Shown in pieces: positions 36,162 to 44,797 of a DNA stretch of 64,000 nt (position 1 is its first letter; each line of letters opens with the position of its first letter). The DNA lies in the NCBI RefSeq assembly GCF_002873335.1, contig NZ_MCUW01000020.1, positions 62,001-126,000 of the forward strand, written 5' to 3'. Under the pieces are notes generated by a model, which worked only from the letters and a program-made list of their open reading frames with translations, made no database searches and was not told the DNA's origin. Position numbers and translations under genes: made by a program. This DNA comes from Vibrio sp. 10N.286.49.B1 (lineage in GTDB: Bacteria; Pseudomonadota; Gammaproteobacteria; Enterobacterales; Vibrionaceae).

Positions 36162-37118
36162 CTATGGATTAACATACAGTAGTTGATAATAAGCGAGCAG
36201 CGATTTAGGGAACATGACTCGGCCTTCCCAGGCTCTGGGAATACCTTGCTGCTTGCTTTGATAACAAGCGCCTAACGTTGCGCCTAATAAAATGGCGCGG
36301 CCACAACTATCGCCACCACAAAGTATGTTTTCCCGGATCGTGGCTTCATAACTATGTGCATTGAGTAATAGATGCAACGTGACTGGAAATGCGGCTTCTA
36401 GGCTGCAGTGCATCCCAAGCTTTTCCGCAACCACGGTTGATGGTTGCAGTACCATCTCCTCAGCGGTTGAAATTGCTTCGTCAACCACTGCCGATAAATT
36501 CTTCGCACTCTGGACACATTCGACAGGTGTCTTGCCTTCAATAGCGGCTTTTAAAATGGCGGTAGCGGCAAGGCCATAATCAACAGCTTCAGCATTATTG
36601 TTAGTGACTCGTATTGCGGATTCGGCGAGCGTAAATAAATTAGGGTCCAGGTAATGTTTCGCGACGAGTGCTGGAAGTTTAGATAGCGCTGGGTTTTGCT
36701 TGTCATCAGCACCACAAGCGGTAAGTGGGGTGCCCTTAATTTCAAGATGGTGGAGGTTGAGGAGAGTTTGTCTCGTTGGTTTATCTATATAGCCTTGCCA
36801 AAAACCGCCAAAATCGAACCATTGACGAAAGCTGTCAATATACTGGCTTTCTTCGTAATTTCCTCTATCTGCGATAGCATCTATCATCGATACAAGTTGG
36901 GCGCCATATTGAGACACGTCACCAGGTCTCTTGTTTGTGTGCGCAAAGTATCCTCTATCAATGTAATCCTTAGCGTTTGGCGCGTGGAACTCTGGTGTTC
37001 CGTTTGATAGTGTTTTAATTGTGACTTGGTCGTATAACCAATGAAACCCCATAGATGCGGCATCGGCAACCAGCGCACCAACGATTGAGTTGACTGCTCT
37101 ATTATTGTTTGAGTTCAT
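36162..37118 (-). CDS. ADP-ribosylglycohydrolase-family protein
   Basis: The 318-residue protein has the family pattern near its N-terminus (VGALVADAASMGFHWLYD) and near the C-terminus (CGGDSCGRAILLGATLGA), the two acidic metal-binding regions of DraG/ARH-type hydrolases. Such enzymes remove ADP-ribose from proteins, while crystallin-J1-like members have unknown substrates. The N-terminal segment has one Asp where canonical members have G-D-A, and metal binding may be altered. No ADP-ribosyltransferase gene is nearby. It stands alone on the minus strand. Confidence 0.82.
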   Translation of the reverse strand: MNSNNNRAVNSIVGALVADAASMGFHWLYDQVTIKTLSNGTPEFHAPNAKDYIDRGYFAHTNKRPGDVSQYGAQLVSMIDAIADRGNYEESQYIDSFRQWFDFGGFWQGYIDKPTRQTLLNLHHLEIKGTPLTACGADDKQNPALSKLPALVAKHYLDPNLFTLAESAIRVTNNNAEAVDYGLAATAILKAAIEGKTPVECVQSAKNLSAVVDEAISTAEEMVLQPSTVVAEKLGMHCSLEAAFPVTLHLLLNAHSYEATIRENILCGGDSCGRAILLGATLGACYQSKQQGIPRAWEGRVMFPKSLLAYYQLLYVNP

Positions 37119-37267
37119 ATATGATCCAGTTAAAGCGTACTAAGTTAATGTTAACGTTAATAGTTATTCTAGTTTGGATGACGAGAACCTACCTTTAAAC
37201 ATGACTAATTCGTTGATATTTAGGCGTGGTATCAGCATTTTGTGCATAACCATTTGTCTTGTTGCAT

Positions 37268-37300
37268 ATTAAAAAATGCCAGTCTAAACGGACTGGCATT
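37268..37300 (-). terminator. Rho-independent terminator of the OmpA-family gene
   Basis: Read on the minus strand, an 11-bp stem AAATGCCAGTC / GACTGGCATTT with a 6-nt loop is followed by a T-run, 38 nt after the stop of the OmpA-family gene. Confidence 0.9.
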
Positions 37301-37337
37301 TGGTTGAGATGCAATTAATCTTCTGTACTGTATGACT

Positions 37338-38351
37338 TTACTTTTGCATTTCTTCGACTGTGTACTCAAATTCCGGAACAGTGAGTTCAACGCGCCTATT
37401 TTGTGCTCGTCCTTCTGATGTTGAGTTATCAGCAATAGGATTCGCCTCACCCATACCACTGACCGTCATTCTTGAACGTTCAATACCTTTAGACTCGAGG
37501 TAAGAGGCGATAGACTCAGCACGCTCTTCAGAGATTCGTTGATTGACCTCTTCTGGTCCAGATGAATCCGTATATCCAACAATTTCAACACTCGCTTCAG
37601 GGTGATCGGTCATAAGTACGACCAATGGTTCGAAATCAGATAAACGCTCTTCATCAAGTGAGGTGCTGTTAAAGCCAAAATTCTCTTGTCCAGAGGCTTG
37701 TTCAAATGTCTTAGTCATGACAACCGCTGCTGCCACAGTTTCGGTTGGCGCTGGCTCCACTTGTGTTGTAGCGGCTGCGGCAGCAGCGGCCGTTGCAGCG
37801 GCGGCTGCGTTACCAAATGAGTAGGAAATACCAAGCCATAATGTATCAACGTCAGTGTTAAACCAATCGTCTTTTGCATCGTTAATTCGTTGATATTCGA
37901 GTCGACCCGACCATGCAGTGGCAAAATCATACTCAACCCCAACCCCACCCATAAGCGCTGTAGTTTTTCGATCACCATAGGTGGTGTAGGCCGCACCAAT
38001 CTTACCAAAAACAGACCAATCCTCAGTGAAAGGATACGAAAACTTCGGCGCTAGCGTCGCGGCACTCAGGCCCGAATCTTGAGTGTAACCGATGCCGTTA
38101 TCTACAAATGATGTTTTGTAATTGCCTAACCAGTCGTATGCAAATTCTAAAGCGATATAATCATTCCAATCGTATCCGCCAAAGAAACCGGCACTAAAGC
38201 CGCTGTCTGTACAATCCGCGCCTGCTATATTACAAGCGTCGGAAAGTTGTGAACCACCTAAACGGCCACCTAAGTAAAACCCTTCATCCGCCGTGACCTG
38301 TGGTACGGTCAAGGCACTTAGTATTGCGGCTGCTACCACTGTTATTCTCAT
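37338..38351 (-). CDS. OmpA-family outer-membrane porin
   Basis: The 337-residue protein has a signal peptide (cleaved near TADEG), an eight-stranded OmpA-like barrel (about 22-180; GFFGGYDWNDYIALEFAYDW), an Ala-rich linker of about 20 residues, and a C-terminal OmpA/MotB peptidoglycan-binding domain (about 215-335; EIVGYTDSSGPEEVNQR ... EANPIADNSTSEGRAQNRRVEL). It links outer membrane to cell wall. One disulfide-capable Cys pair occurs in the barrel (SDACNIAGADCTDSG). A terminator follows. Confidence 0.93.
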   Translation of the reverse strand: MRITVVAAAILSALTVPQVTADEGFYLGGRLGGSQLSDACNIAGADCTDSGFSAGFFGGYDWNDYIALEFAYDWLGNYKTSFVDNGIGYTQDSGLSAATLAPKFSYPFTEDWSVFGKIGAAYTTYGDRKTTALMGGVGVEYDFATAWSGRLEYQRINDAKDDWFNTDVDTLWLGISYSFGNAAAAATAAAAAAATTQVEPAPTETVAAAVVMTKTFEQASGQENFGFNSTSLDEERLSDFEPLVVLMTDHPEASVEIVGYTDSSGPEEVNQRISEERAESIASYLESKGIERSRMTVSGMGEANPIADNSTSEGRAQNRRVELTVPEFEYTVEEMQK

Positions 38352-38809
38352 AATGACGTCCTTTATCCTTAAAATGTGTATTACGGTACATCACTGATAA
38401 AAATAGTTTAATAACAGGGTATTGGCAAAAAAAATTAGTTAAGTTTCATATAAAAAAGCAGGCGCAATATAAATGTTCAGCCAGATTGGATAAAAATGAA
38501 CCTGCTCGTACTAAACTAAAGTGCTAGTTGGCCCTTTGTTTGTAATGATTTACACTGTGAATTCTCACAGAATGGTTGAACTTGTTGGCAAATAAAACGG
38601 CGCAAATTTGAAGTGCTCAATATGAACGTGAGTGCATTTCGTGCTTGTGCGATTGACTGAGTTTTCCATAAACTAGCTTCCCGTCAATTCAGTATTCACA
38701 AAGTCACTAACCAAATGCACAGCCATATTGTCGTGCTTCACATTTCATCTATCCTTAACTAGGAATGGATACTAATGATTACATAGTACTAAGGGAAGGG
38801 ATGTTGGTA
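38352..38809. other. Intergenic region between the OmpA-family and DUF6279 genes
   Basis: 458 bp hold no credible gene. The part nearest the OmpA-family start (38399-38520) is AT-rich and contains nested complementary arms (AGCAGG 38456 with CCTGCT 38501, and GTTCA 38474 with TGAAC) that could structure its 5' leader. A palindromic CTGTGA/TCACAG site lies at 38555-38570 (separate entry). Confidence 0.5.
38555..38570. promoter_or_regulatory. Palindromic site with CRP-like half-sites but 4-bp spacing
   Basis: CTGTGA-ATTC-TCACAG is a perfect 6+6 inverted repeat. CRP sites have TGTGA and TCACA separated by 6 bp, so this 4-bp spacing is unsuitable for CRP itself and resembles the spacing of FNR-type sites. 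The regulator is unknown. Confidence 0.5.
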
Positions 38810-39721
38810 ATGAATAACACTATGCTGAGAAATAGTGTCGCGGCGGTATTCGCACTAGTCACGCTAGTGGGTTGTGGCACAAAATTTCTCTACAGTAATT
38901 TGGATTGGATCATTGTTGAATATATCGACGATTATGTCACCTTGACTGGCGGGCAAGAAGAGATCTTGAGTGAAAGAATAGAAGTGCTAAGTGACTGGCA
39001 CCGTCAAGAAGAACTGCCTTCCTATCTTCGCCAATTAGATACAATTCGACAGCAAGACCCTAACCAAGCGTCGCAAGCATTTGTTTTAGAACAAATGAGG
39101 GAGGTCAGAGAGCACAGCCAACGATTGGTAGAGCGAATGACCCCCGATCTCTATGCGTTGACTCAACAATTGAACGACCAACAGGTCAATGAGTTGGTGA
39201 AAAACCTGGCGAAACAAGACAAAAAGTTATTGGAGAAATATCAAGGATTAGATGAGGTATCCATTCGCCAGATGTATCAAGAGCGGATCGAAAGTAGTTT
39301 TGAGCGTTGGTATGGGGAAGTCACACCAGAACATCGTTTACTGGCGACTGAATGGTCAGAAAATATGGAAATAACGGCGGTTGACTGGCAAATGCATCGA
39401 GAAAATATGCAAAGGTACATCAAGCAGCTGTTACTTAGAAGAAACGATCTTGCGTACTTTCAACCTGAGTTTCAACGTTTTATGAATTCGCCTGACAGCT
39501 ACTACTCGGAAGCTTTGACTGCCAAAGTTCTTAGTAATCGCCAGACAGCAGCGAAATACATCGCTAAGTCTCTCAATACATTAACAGAGAAACAAAAAAA
39601 ACACCTCATTAGCGAAATTGATGACTGGCGCGATATCGCCAAGGACTTAATGGCTTTGAAGACGTTAGACTATAGTCCTACAGCTTTAATCCTAAGAACC
39701 TCCTACACTGAGTCAGTATAA
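38810..39721 (+). CDS. DUF6279-type lipoprotein
   Basis: The 303-residue protein has a lipobox (ALVTLVGC) followed by a soluble, helix-rich domain with the motif SNLDWIIVEYIDDYVTLT. This segment and the overall all-helical, Gln/Glu-rich composition fit the DUF6279 family of uncharacterised gammaproteobacterial lipoproteins. I chose ATG 38810 because GGGAAGGG is 9-10 nt upstream and a signal peptide starts right there; upstream in-frame ATGs at 38801 and 38765 are alternatives. It is probably exported to the outer membrane. Function unknown. Confidence 0.82.
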   Translation: MNNTMLRNSVAAVFALVTLVGCGTKFLYSNLDWIIVEYIDDYVTLTGGQEEILSERIEVLSDWHRQEELPSYLRQLDTIRQQDPNQASQAFVLEQMREVREHSQRLVERMTPDLYALTQQLNDQQVNELVKNLAKQDKKLLEKYQGLDEVSIRQMYQERIESSFERWYGEVTPEHRLLATEWSENMEITAVDWQMHRENMQRYIKQLLLRRNDLAYFQPEFQRFMNSPDSYYSEALTAKVLSNRQTAAKYIAKSLNTLTEKQKKHLISEIDDWRDIAKDLMALKTLDYSPTALILRTSYTESV

Positions 39722-39758
39722 TTGTTGGCTACTACAAGCATTAGGGAGAGTGGGACGA

Positions 39759-39998
39759 ATGGAAACGAGTTTATATTTGGCGGAAAAAGGACTGCTTTTA
39801 GTAGGTATCATGTTTATTTTAACGGGTATGGTTCAGTATGGCCGTCGTAGTCAGGACTGGAAAGGTGTTATAACCATGTTTTATAAGCGAGTACCGATGA
39901 ACGTAACGGAATATAAGCGCTACAGACTGGGTGTTTCCTTGGTTATCGCTGCTATTGTCATCCGTTTTGCATTTCATATCTTTTGGCCGCAGTTTTAG
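39759..39998 (+). CDS. Small two-helix membrane protein, unknown
   Basis: The 79-residue protein has two hydrophobic helices (about 9-27, EKGLLLVGIMFILTGMVQYG, and about 59-75, LGVSLVIAAIVIRFAFHIF) joined by a basic, aromatic loop. AGGGAG sits 8 nt before ATG 39759. It lies 37 nt after the DUF6279 lipoprotein gene on the same strand. I do not recognise a family. Confidence 0.7.
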   Translation: METSLYLAEKGLLLVGIMFILTGMVQYGRRSQDWKGVITMFYKRVPMNVTEYKRYRLGVSLVIAAIVIRFAFHIFWPQF

Positions 39999-40082
39999 AT
40001 AGAACGGTTTACATTAAGAGTTCGAAACGCTCTATCCATTAATACTGACGACCTATCATTACTTACGACAAGGTGAGGGTTA

Positions 40083-41591
40083 ATGATGAAGCAGTGTAAT
40101 TATACGCATACCTTACCTTGTGAGCTTTATAGTACCGAGTCGGTCAGGCAAGGCGAGAAGGTGGTTGCATCGCACCTGAATATCGAACTTTCTACTTTAA
40201 TGGAACGCGCTGGGCAATCGGTTTTCGATTACCTAATGGATACATACCCCTCTCTCAATCATATTCTGATCTGTTGTGGTAAAGGAAGTAACGGCGGTGA
40301 TGGTTATATCACGGCTGCGCTGGCCTTGCAGGCGAACATCTCGGTGACGTTGTGGCAAGTTGGCAGTACTGAATTACTGAGTGGCGATGCTTTACACGCC
40401 AAAAATCACTTCCTGAATCTTGGTGGTTCGATTACGTCACCAACCAATATCGTACCTGATTCAATAAATGTTGTTGTCGATGCGATATTAGGCACCGGTC
40501 TATCCGGCCCTGCGCGTGCTTACCACTCTCATGTAATTGACCGTATTAATCAGTCAAATCTGCCTGTTGTCTCTATTGACGTTCCTTCGGGCATTGACGC
40601 GGATACAGGACACGTCTTTGGTAAGGCTATTATAGCATCTCACACCGTAACGTTTATTGGTGTTAAGTCAGGGCTCGTCACGGGTAATGCACGACAATAT
40701 GTTGGGCAACTCGTGTTTGCTGGCTTGGGCATTCAGGATGAATTTAGGCGTGTTATCGCACCGGTTGCTCAATTGTCGAATAACCAGTGGATGTCACAGA
40801 TTCGATCAAGAAAGAGAGACGCACACAAAGGTAATCAAGGGAAAGTCGTGGTGATTGGTGGCGACAGCGGTATGAGTGGTGCAGCCTATCTTGCTTCCGC
40901 AGCTGCATTTAGGGTAGGAGCGGGACTCGTGACGACCGTTAGTCATACAGACAGCCTAACCCCCCTTCGTTCTCTATTGCCCGAGGCCATGATTGTTGAG
41001 TGGGATCATCATCATTTATCTTGGGGAACGGTTGCTTGTGTAGGAGTTGGGCTAGGACGTAATCAATGGGGGGAAAAGCGGTTCTCTGAAGCCGAGTTAT
41101 ATTTCGATACGCACAATATCGCGCGGGTGTTAGATGCTGACGCACTATATTGGTTAGCCCACAAGACATCAAATATGTCATCATCAGCACGTATTCTTAC
41201 GCCACACCCTGGTGAAGCGGCGCGTTTATTGGGTGTATCGGTTGCAACTATCGAAGAAAACCGATATCTCGCGGCTAATCAATTGGTCGATCGTTTCGGC
41301 GGCATCATTGTCCTAAAAGGTGCAGGGACGTTAGTCTGTGATGCTAACAATACCGTTGTTTGCCATGCTGGTAACCCTGGAATGGCAACAGGAGGTATGG
41401 GGGATGTCCTCGCTGGGGTCATTACTGGCTTACTTGCTCAGGGTTATTCACCATATCAAGCCGCGGTCCTAGGGAGCTTAGTTCATAGTATTGCTGCTGA
41501 TCAGTGTGCAGAAGCGCGAGGCGAGGTTGGTATGCTGGCCAGCGATTTACTTCCATACTTAAGGGAAGTCGCGAATAGTTATAACAGATGA
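40083..41591 (+). CDS. nnr: Bifunctional NAD(P)H-hydrate repair enzyme Nnr
   Basis: Nnr (YjeF) repairs damaged NADH and NADPH. The N-terminal half (about 15-215) is the NAD(P)HX epimerase with the loop CGKGSNGGDGYITA, and the C-terminal half (about 235-495) is the ADP-dependent dehydratase of the ribokinase fold with VVIGGDSGMSGAAYLAS, TPHPGEAARLLG and GMATGGMGDVLAGVITGLL. The total of 502 residues is normal. In many gammaproteobacteria nnr is next to tsaE and queG, but here it stands alone. Confidence 0.95.
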   Translation: MMKQCNYTHTLPCELYSTESVRQGEKVVASHLNIELSTLMERAGQSVFDYLMDTYPSLNHILICCGKGSNGGDGYITAALALQANISVTLWQVGSTELLSGDALHAKNHFLNLGGSITSPTNIVPDSINVVVDAILGTGLSGPARAYHSHVIDRINQSNLPVVSIDVPSGIDADTGHVFGKAIIASHTVTFIGVKSGLVTGNARQYVGQLVFAGLGIQDEFRRVIAPVAQLSNNQWMSQIRSRKRDAHKGNQGKVVVIGGDSGMSGAAYLASAAAFRVGAGLVTTVSHTDSLTPLRSLLPEAMIVEWDHHHLSWGTVACVGVGLGRNQWGEKRFSEAELYFDTHNIARVLDADALYWLAHKTSNMSSSARILTPHPGEAARLLGVSVATIEENRYLAANQLVDRFGGIIVLKGAGTLVCDANNTVVCHAGNPGMATGGMGDVLAGVITGLLAQGYSPYQAAVLGSLVHSIAADQCAEARGEVGMLASDLLPYLREVANSYNR

Positions 41592-41949
41592 GGAGACTTA
41601 GAGTTTTTGATGGCAGTGTCTGTGGCAATGGATAGGGTGTTTCGGCATCAAAATAGGTATTTTGAACGAAATATTTACAAATTTGTGCGCTAACAATGAT
41701 TGCGAAATAGCATTGCTGGTCGTTTTTTGAACGGCTGACTGGCGGTTTTTTCTTAGAGAATCGTTTGCTTGGTTGTTTTTTGTCCAAGTTGAGCGCTGGG
41801 GTTGGGATAAAGCATGTTGTGTTTAATAAACATTATTAATTTATTAAACAATAAGTTATTAATGTTTTAGCTTAAAGAATAAACACTTAGAATTGAGCAG
41901 ATTTGCAGATGTTCGAAATAGTAACACAAATAAATTTGAAAAATCAGTC

Positions 41950-41977
41950 TTGTAAGATTTATTTCCCAACCTATAAT
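41950..41977 (+). promoter_or_regulatory. Promoter abutting the guaC leader hairpin
   Basis: TTGTAA (41950-41955), 16-bp spacer, and a perfect TATAAT (41972-41977). The expected transcription start, near 41984, is inside the first arm of the terminator hairpin, so any transcript would begin with it. Confidence 0.65.
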
Positions 41978-41981
41978 GCTG

Positions 41982-42016
41982 AAAACCGGAGCGCCTGCCA
42001 ACGCTCCGGTTTTTTT
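41982..42016 (+). terminator. Terminator-like hairpin in the guaC leader
   Basis: A perfect 12-bp stem AAAACCGGAGCG / CGCTCCGGTTTT with the loop CCTGCCAA is followed by T residues (T-run 42010-42016). It sits about 110 nt before guaC, and no other gene lies close upstream that needs a terminator (nnr ends about 390 nt before it). Confidence 0.85.
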
Positions 42017-42126
42017 GTGTCCGAAGAAAGGTAAACCGTCTGCCAACGTTTTGCCACGCACTATGCTTAGTTATGTAAGTGATATGCCCACTGGAACATT
42101 TACTAACAAATCAAGGAATAAATACA

Positions 42127-43173
42127 ATGCGTATCGAACAAGAACTTAAGTTAGGCTTTAAAGATGTACTGTTTCGCCCTAAGCGTTCAACACTAAAAAG
42201 TCGTTCTCAAGTAAATTTAACCCGCGATTTTACATTCAAGCATAGTGGTCGTCAATGGTCAGGTACTCCTGTCATTGCAGCAAATATGGATTCAGTTGGT
42301 AGCTTTGAAATGGCGACTGAGTTAGCGAAACATGGTGTTATGACGGCAATGCACAAGCATTACAGTGTTGAGCAGTGGGCTGAATTCGTAAAAGGCGCTG
42401 ATAAAGAAACATTGAACAAAGTATTTGTTTCTACTGGTACGTCTGACCGCGAGTTTGAAAAAACAAAAGCTATCTTGGCGTTAAGCGACGACCTTGAGTT
42501 TATTTGTATTGATATTGCAAACGGGTATTCAGAGCACCTTGTTGAGTACGTTCAACGTGTACGTGCTGAATTCCCAACGATGACGATCTCTGCAGGTAAT
42601 GTTGTTACTGGTGATATGTGTGAAGAGCTTATCCTTGCTGGTGCGGACATTGTTAAAGTAGGTATCGGCCCTGGTTCAGTGTGTACGACACGTGTTAAAA
42701 CAGGCGTAGGCTACCCACAACTTTCTGCCATCATTGAGTGTGCAGACGCAGCTCATGGCCTTGGCGGTATGATCATTGGTGACGGCGGTTGTGCTTGTGC
42801 TGGTGACGTTGCTAAAGCGTTTGGTGGCGGTGCGGATTTCGTAATGCTTGGCGGTATGCTTGCTGGCCACGAACAATCTGGTGGCGATGTCATTGAAAAA
42901 GACGGTAAGACGTTCATGAAGTTTTACGGCATGTCTTCAGAAAGCGCAATGGCGAAGCACTCAGGTGGCGTTGCTAAATACCGCGCAGCAGAAGGCAAAA
43001 CAGTCCTTCTTCCTTACCGTGGTGACGTGAACGATACGATTTCAGACATCCTTGGTGGTGTACGTTCAACTTGTACATACGTAGGCGCAGCAAAGCTTAA
43101 AGAGCTAACGAAGCGTACCACGTTCATCCGTGTACAAGAGCAAGAGAACAACGTTTACGGCAAAGACGCATAA
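42127..43173 (+). CDS. guaC: GMP reductase
   Basis: GuaC turns GMP into IMP with NADPH in purine salvage. The 348-residue protein matches E. coli GuaC along its whole length ([20 protein letters not shown] start, catalytic Cys in [18 protein letters not shown], flap [10 protein letters not shown]-terminal [11 protein letters not shown]). I placed the start at ATG 42127 to match the family; a longer ORF from 42079 only adds leader sequence. A promoter/hairpin element lies upstream and a terminator follows. Confidence 0.97.
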   Translation: MRIEQELKLGFKDVLFRPKRSTLKSRSQVNLTRDFTFKHSGRQWSGTPVIAANMDSVGSFEMATELAKHGVMTAMHKHYSVEQWAEFVKGADKETLNKVFVSTGTSDREFEKTKAILALSDDLEFICIDIANGYSEHLVEYVQRVRAEFPTMTISAGNVVTGDMCEELILAGADIVKVGIGPGSVCTTRVKTGVGYPQLSAIIECADAAHGLGGMIIGDGGCACAGDVAKAFGGGADFVMLGGMLAGHEQSGGDVIEKDGKTFMKFYGMSSESAMAKHSGGVAKYRAAEGKTVLLPYRGDVNDTISDILGGVRSTCTYVGAAKLKELTKRTTFIRVQEQENNVYGKDA

Positions 43174-43202
43174 GCGAAAGCTGAGCAAAATTTGTTGAAT
43201 GA

Positions 43203-43229
43203 GGGCCGCTTTTTAGCGGCTCTTTTTTT
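43203..43229 (+). terminator. Terminator of guaC
   Basis: The stem GGGCCGC / GCGGCTC (one G-U pair) with loop TTTTTA is followed by TTTTTTT. Confidence 0.88.
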
Positions 43230-43260
43230 GCCTGTAAAACAGCGTTTGTCGCAAAAGTGT

Positions 43261-43850
43261 CTACACAGAATTAAAGTCTAAGGGTGGGAAACGCATAAAC
43301 TGCATGTTTATTCGTCTGAAACAATAGATGAGATTGACGTGAAGGCTTTGATTTGTGCCAGTAATGCTGGGCACTCGGTTAAGCGACACTTTGTGTTTCA
43401 AAATTAATTGAACTTCAATATATTCATAGAAGGTTTGACGCATTTTTTCTCAGGTCATGATAGGCTCATATTGGGACGCTTCTACCTTCAGTGAGCGGAA
43501 AAAGCTTTGAACACATGCATTGTCCCAACAATTTCCTTTGTGACTCATATTTTGCCTCAATTTATAGGCGGTTATGAGTTTGCGAGTGTCTATCGGGCAG
43601 TATTGGCTATTGCGGTCGCAGTGTAAAATGACACACTCAGGAAAGCCTCGACGACACAATGCCATTTTTAACGCACCGAAAACAAGCTCCGCTGCCATAC
43701 GTTCATTTACAGACCAACCGATGTCTTGCCTTGAATAAAGGTCGATAATTACTGTCAGATACAGCCAACCTCCGCGCGTTGCAAGCTTTCATGCTTTAGC
43801 CTTAAATTCATCAGTGTGTCGAGTACGTTGAGTTCTTTAATGGACATTGA
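43261..43850 (-). mobile_element. Decayed IS3-family insertion sequence remnant
   Basis: A minus-strand stretch encodes IS3-family transposase fragments between intact guaC and an NAD-binding gene. The C-terminal third of OrfB is readable, and at its upstream edge (about 43795-43835) one frame gives TRHTDEFKAKA, which resembles the start of an IS3 OrfA; this suggests an internal deletion of most of the element. No paired terminal repeats could be made out, so the borders are approximate. Confidence 0.75.
43315..43790 (-). pseudogene. IS3-family transposase OrfB, C-terminal fragment with a stop
   Basis: The minus strand reads GGWLYLTVIIDLYSRQDIGW, then ...ALKMALCRRGFPECVILHCD, SQYCPIDTRKLITAYKL and SHKGNCWDNACVQSFFRSLK. 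This is the rve/DDE integrase core of IS3-type OrfB (the second D in HCDRNSQY and the E replaced by Q in VQSFF). A TGA at 43450-43452 breaks the frame right before MRQTFYEYIEV, after which the homology fades. The frame also meets a stop on the upstream side near 43793. The gene is dead. Confidence 0.82.
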
Positions 43851-43924
43851 TTCATCTCGCTCGTGATTATATGCCCACTAAACTGATCGTAGAGTCTAAT
43901 TCTGATAAATTCGATACCCTTGAC

Positions 43925-43940
43925 TAGACCGGTCGGTCTA
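43925..43940. promoter_or_regulatory. NemR-like TetR-family operator in a promoter spacer
   Basis: TAGACC-GGTC-GGTCTA is a perfect 6+6 palindrome of the form recalled for NemR boxes (TAGACC-N4-GGTCTA). It overlaps the -35-like TTGACT (43920-43925) and fills the following spacer, so a bound repressor would block the promoter of the gene at 44006. No TetR-family gene is in this window. Confidence 0.7.
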
Positions 43941-44005
43941 TGTTACTGTGCATTTATAGTCAAGATAACGAAATTGTTGAACATAAATTAGACGGTGGAT
44001 TCGAT

Positions 44006-44671
44006 ATGAACAAATCGGTGATTATTGCCGGAGCAAGTGGCTTGGTTGGACGTGAAACGCTAAGTGCTTTGTTGGACAGTAACCATATAGACACGGTTTA
44101 TGCGCTTTCTCGTCGTGAACTGAAGACTAACCATAAGAAATTGAAACAGTTAATAGATAACAACTTAAACGTTTCTGTAAGTACTTTGGGTTCTGTATTA
44201 CCAGTAGTGGGTGTCATTGCTTTAGGCAGCACAATTAAAAAAGCCGGTACAAAAGAGAAGTTGCGTGAAATTGATGTGGATCTCGTCGTTTCTACAGCTG
44301 AAAATATGAAAAAACTGGGCGTGAAGCACCTTATTGTTGTGTCTTGCTTAGGGGCTGATACTAAAGCTCGCTCGCACTACCTTCGATGCAAAGGAGAAAT
44401 GGAAGCCAAAGTTGAATTACTTGATTTTGAAAAAACGACGTTCTTACATCCGGGTCCTTTAGCGGGAGATCGTACTGAAAATAGAACTGATGAAAAAGTA
44501 CTTCAAGGCGTTTTGAAAGCGCTGCAACCTTTGATGTTGGGTGGTATGAAAAAATACATCCCAATCCAAGCGTCAAGTATCGCAGAAAGCATTTTGGCTC
44601 ACGCAATCTCTCCAACTTCAGAAAAGGTCGAGCGGTTAGACTCTCTGACTATGATGAAACTCGCTTCCTAA
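44006..44671 (+). CDS. NAD(P)-binding Rossmann-fold protein (HTATIP2/YwnB-like)
   Basis: The 221-residue protein begins with the Rossmann dinucleotide-binding loop GASGLVGRE right after the first strand (SVIIAGASG), then a typical NAD(P)-binding NmrA/HTATIP2-like fold with HLIVVSCLGADTKARSHYLRCKGEMEAKV (active Tyr/Lys-like pair) and LHPGPLAGDRTENRT. Enzymes of this family are oxidoreductases or redox sensors. I start at 44006 because GGTGGA is close upstream and the fold begins there; the earlier ATG at 43940 lies in the operator. Behind the NemR-like site it may respond to electrophiles; that is inference. Confidence 0.85.
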   Translation: MNKSVIIAGASGLVGRETLSALLDSNHIDTVYALSRRELKTNHKKLKQLIDNNLNVSVSTLGSVLPVVGVIALGSTIKKAGTKEKLREIDVDLVVSTAENMKKLGVKHLIVVSCLGADTKARSHYLRCKGEMEAKVELLDFEKTTFLHPGPLAGDRTENRTDEKVLQGVLKALQPLMLGGMKKYIPIQASSIAESILAHAISPTSEKVERLDSLTMMKLAS

Positions 44672-44797
44672 CGGATTTATTTCAAACGTATCAAATACAC
44701 TATTCATATCAACGTTAATTAGGACGCTTTTATGATGAGATATAAAGTCACATTACTGCCGGTCAATGTGGTTAATCTGATCAGTGGAGAAAATACT

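Larger units (their letters stand above)
41592..42126. other. nnr-guaC intergenic region
   Basis: 535 bp without a credible gene. From left to right it contains an AT-rich inverted repeat GTTTAATAA/TTATTAAAC (41821-41849), a promoter (41950-41977) directly against a terminator hairpin (41982-42016), then a second CTGCCAACG word at 42040-42048, and the guaC start region. The minus-strand ORF across the nnr end is a shadow. Confidence 0.7.

Noticed and set aside
38555..38570. A standard CRP site
   Set aside because: CRP needs 6 bp between TGTGA and TCACA; this site has 4 bp.
41422..41787. 121-codon open frame on the minus strand over the nnr end
   Set aside because: It lies opposite the conserved C-terminal half of Nnr, has no recognisable domain and no ribosome site; it is a shadow frame.
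41821..41849. AT-rich inverted repeat GTTTAATAA/TTATTAAAC as a terminator
   Set aside because: It has no T-run and weak pairing; it is more likely a by-product of AT-rich sequence.
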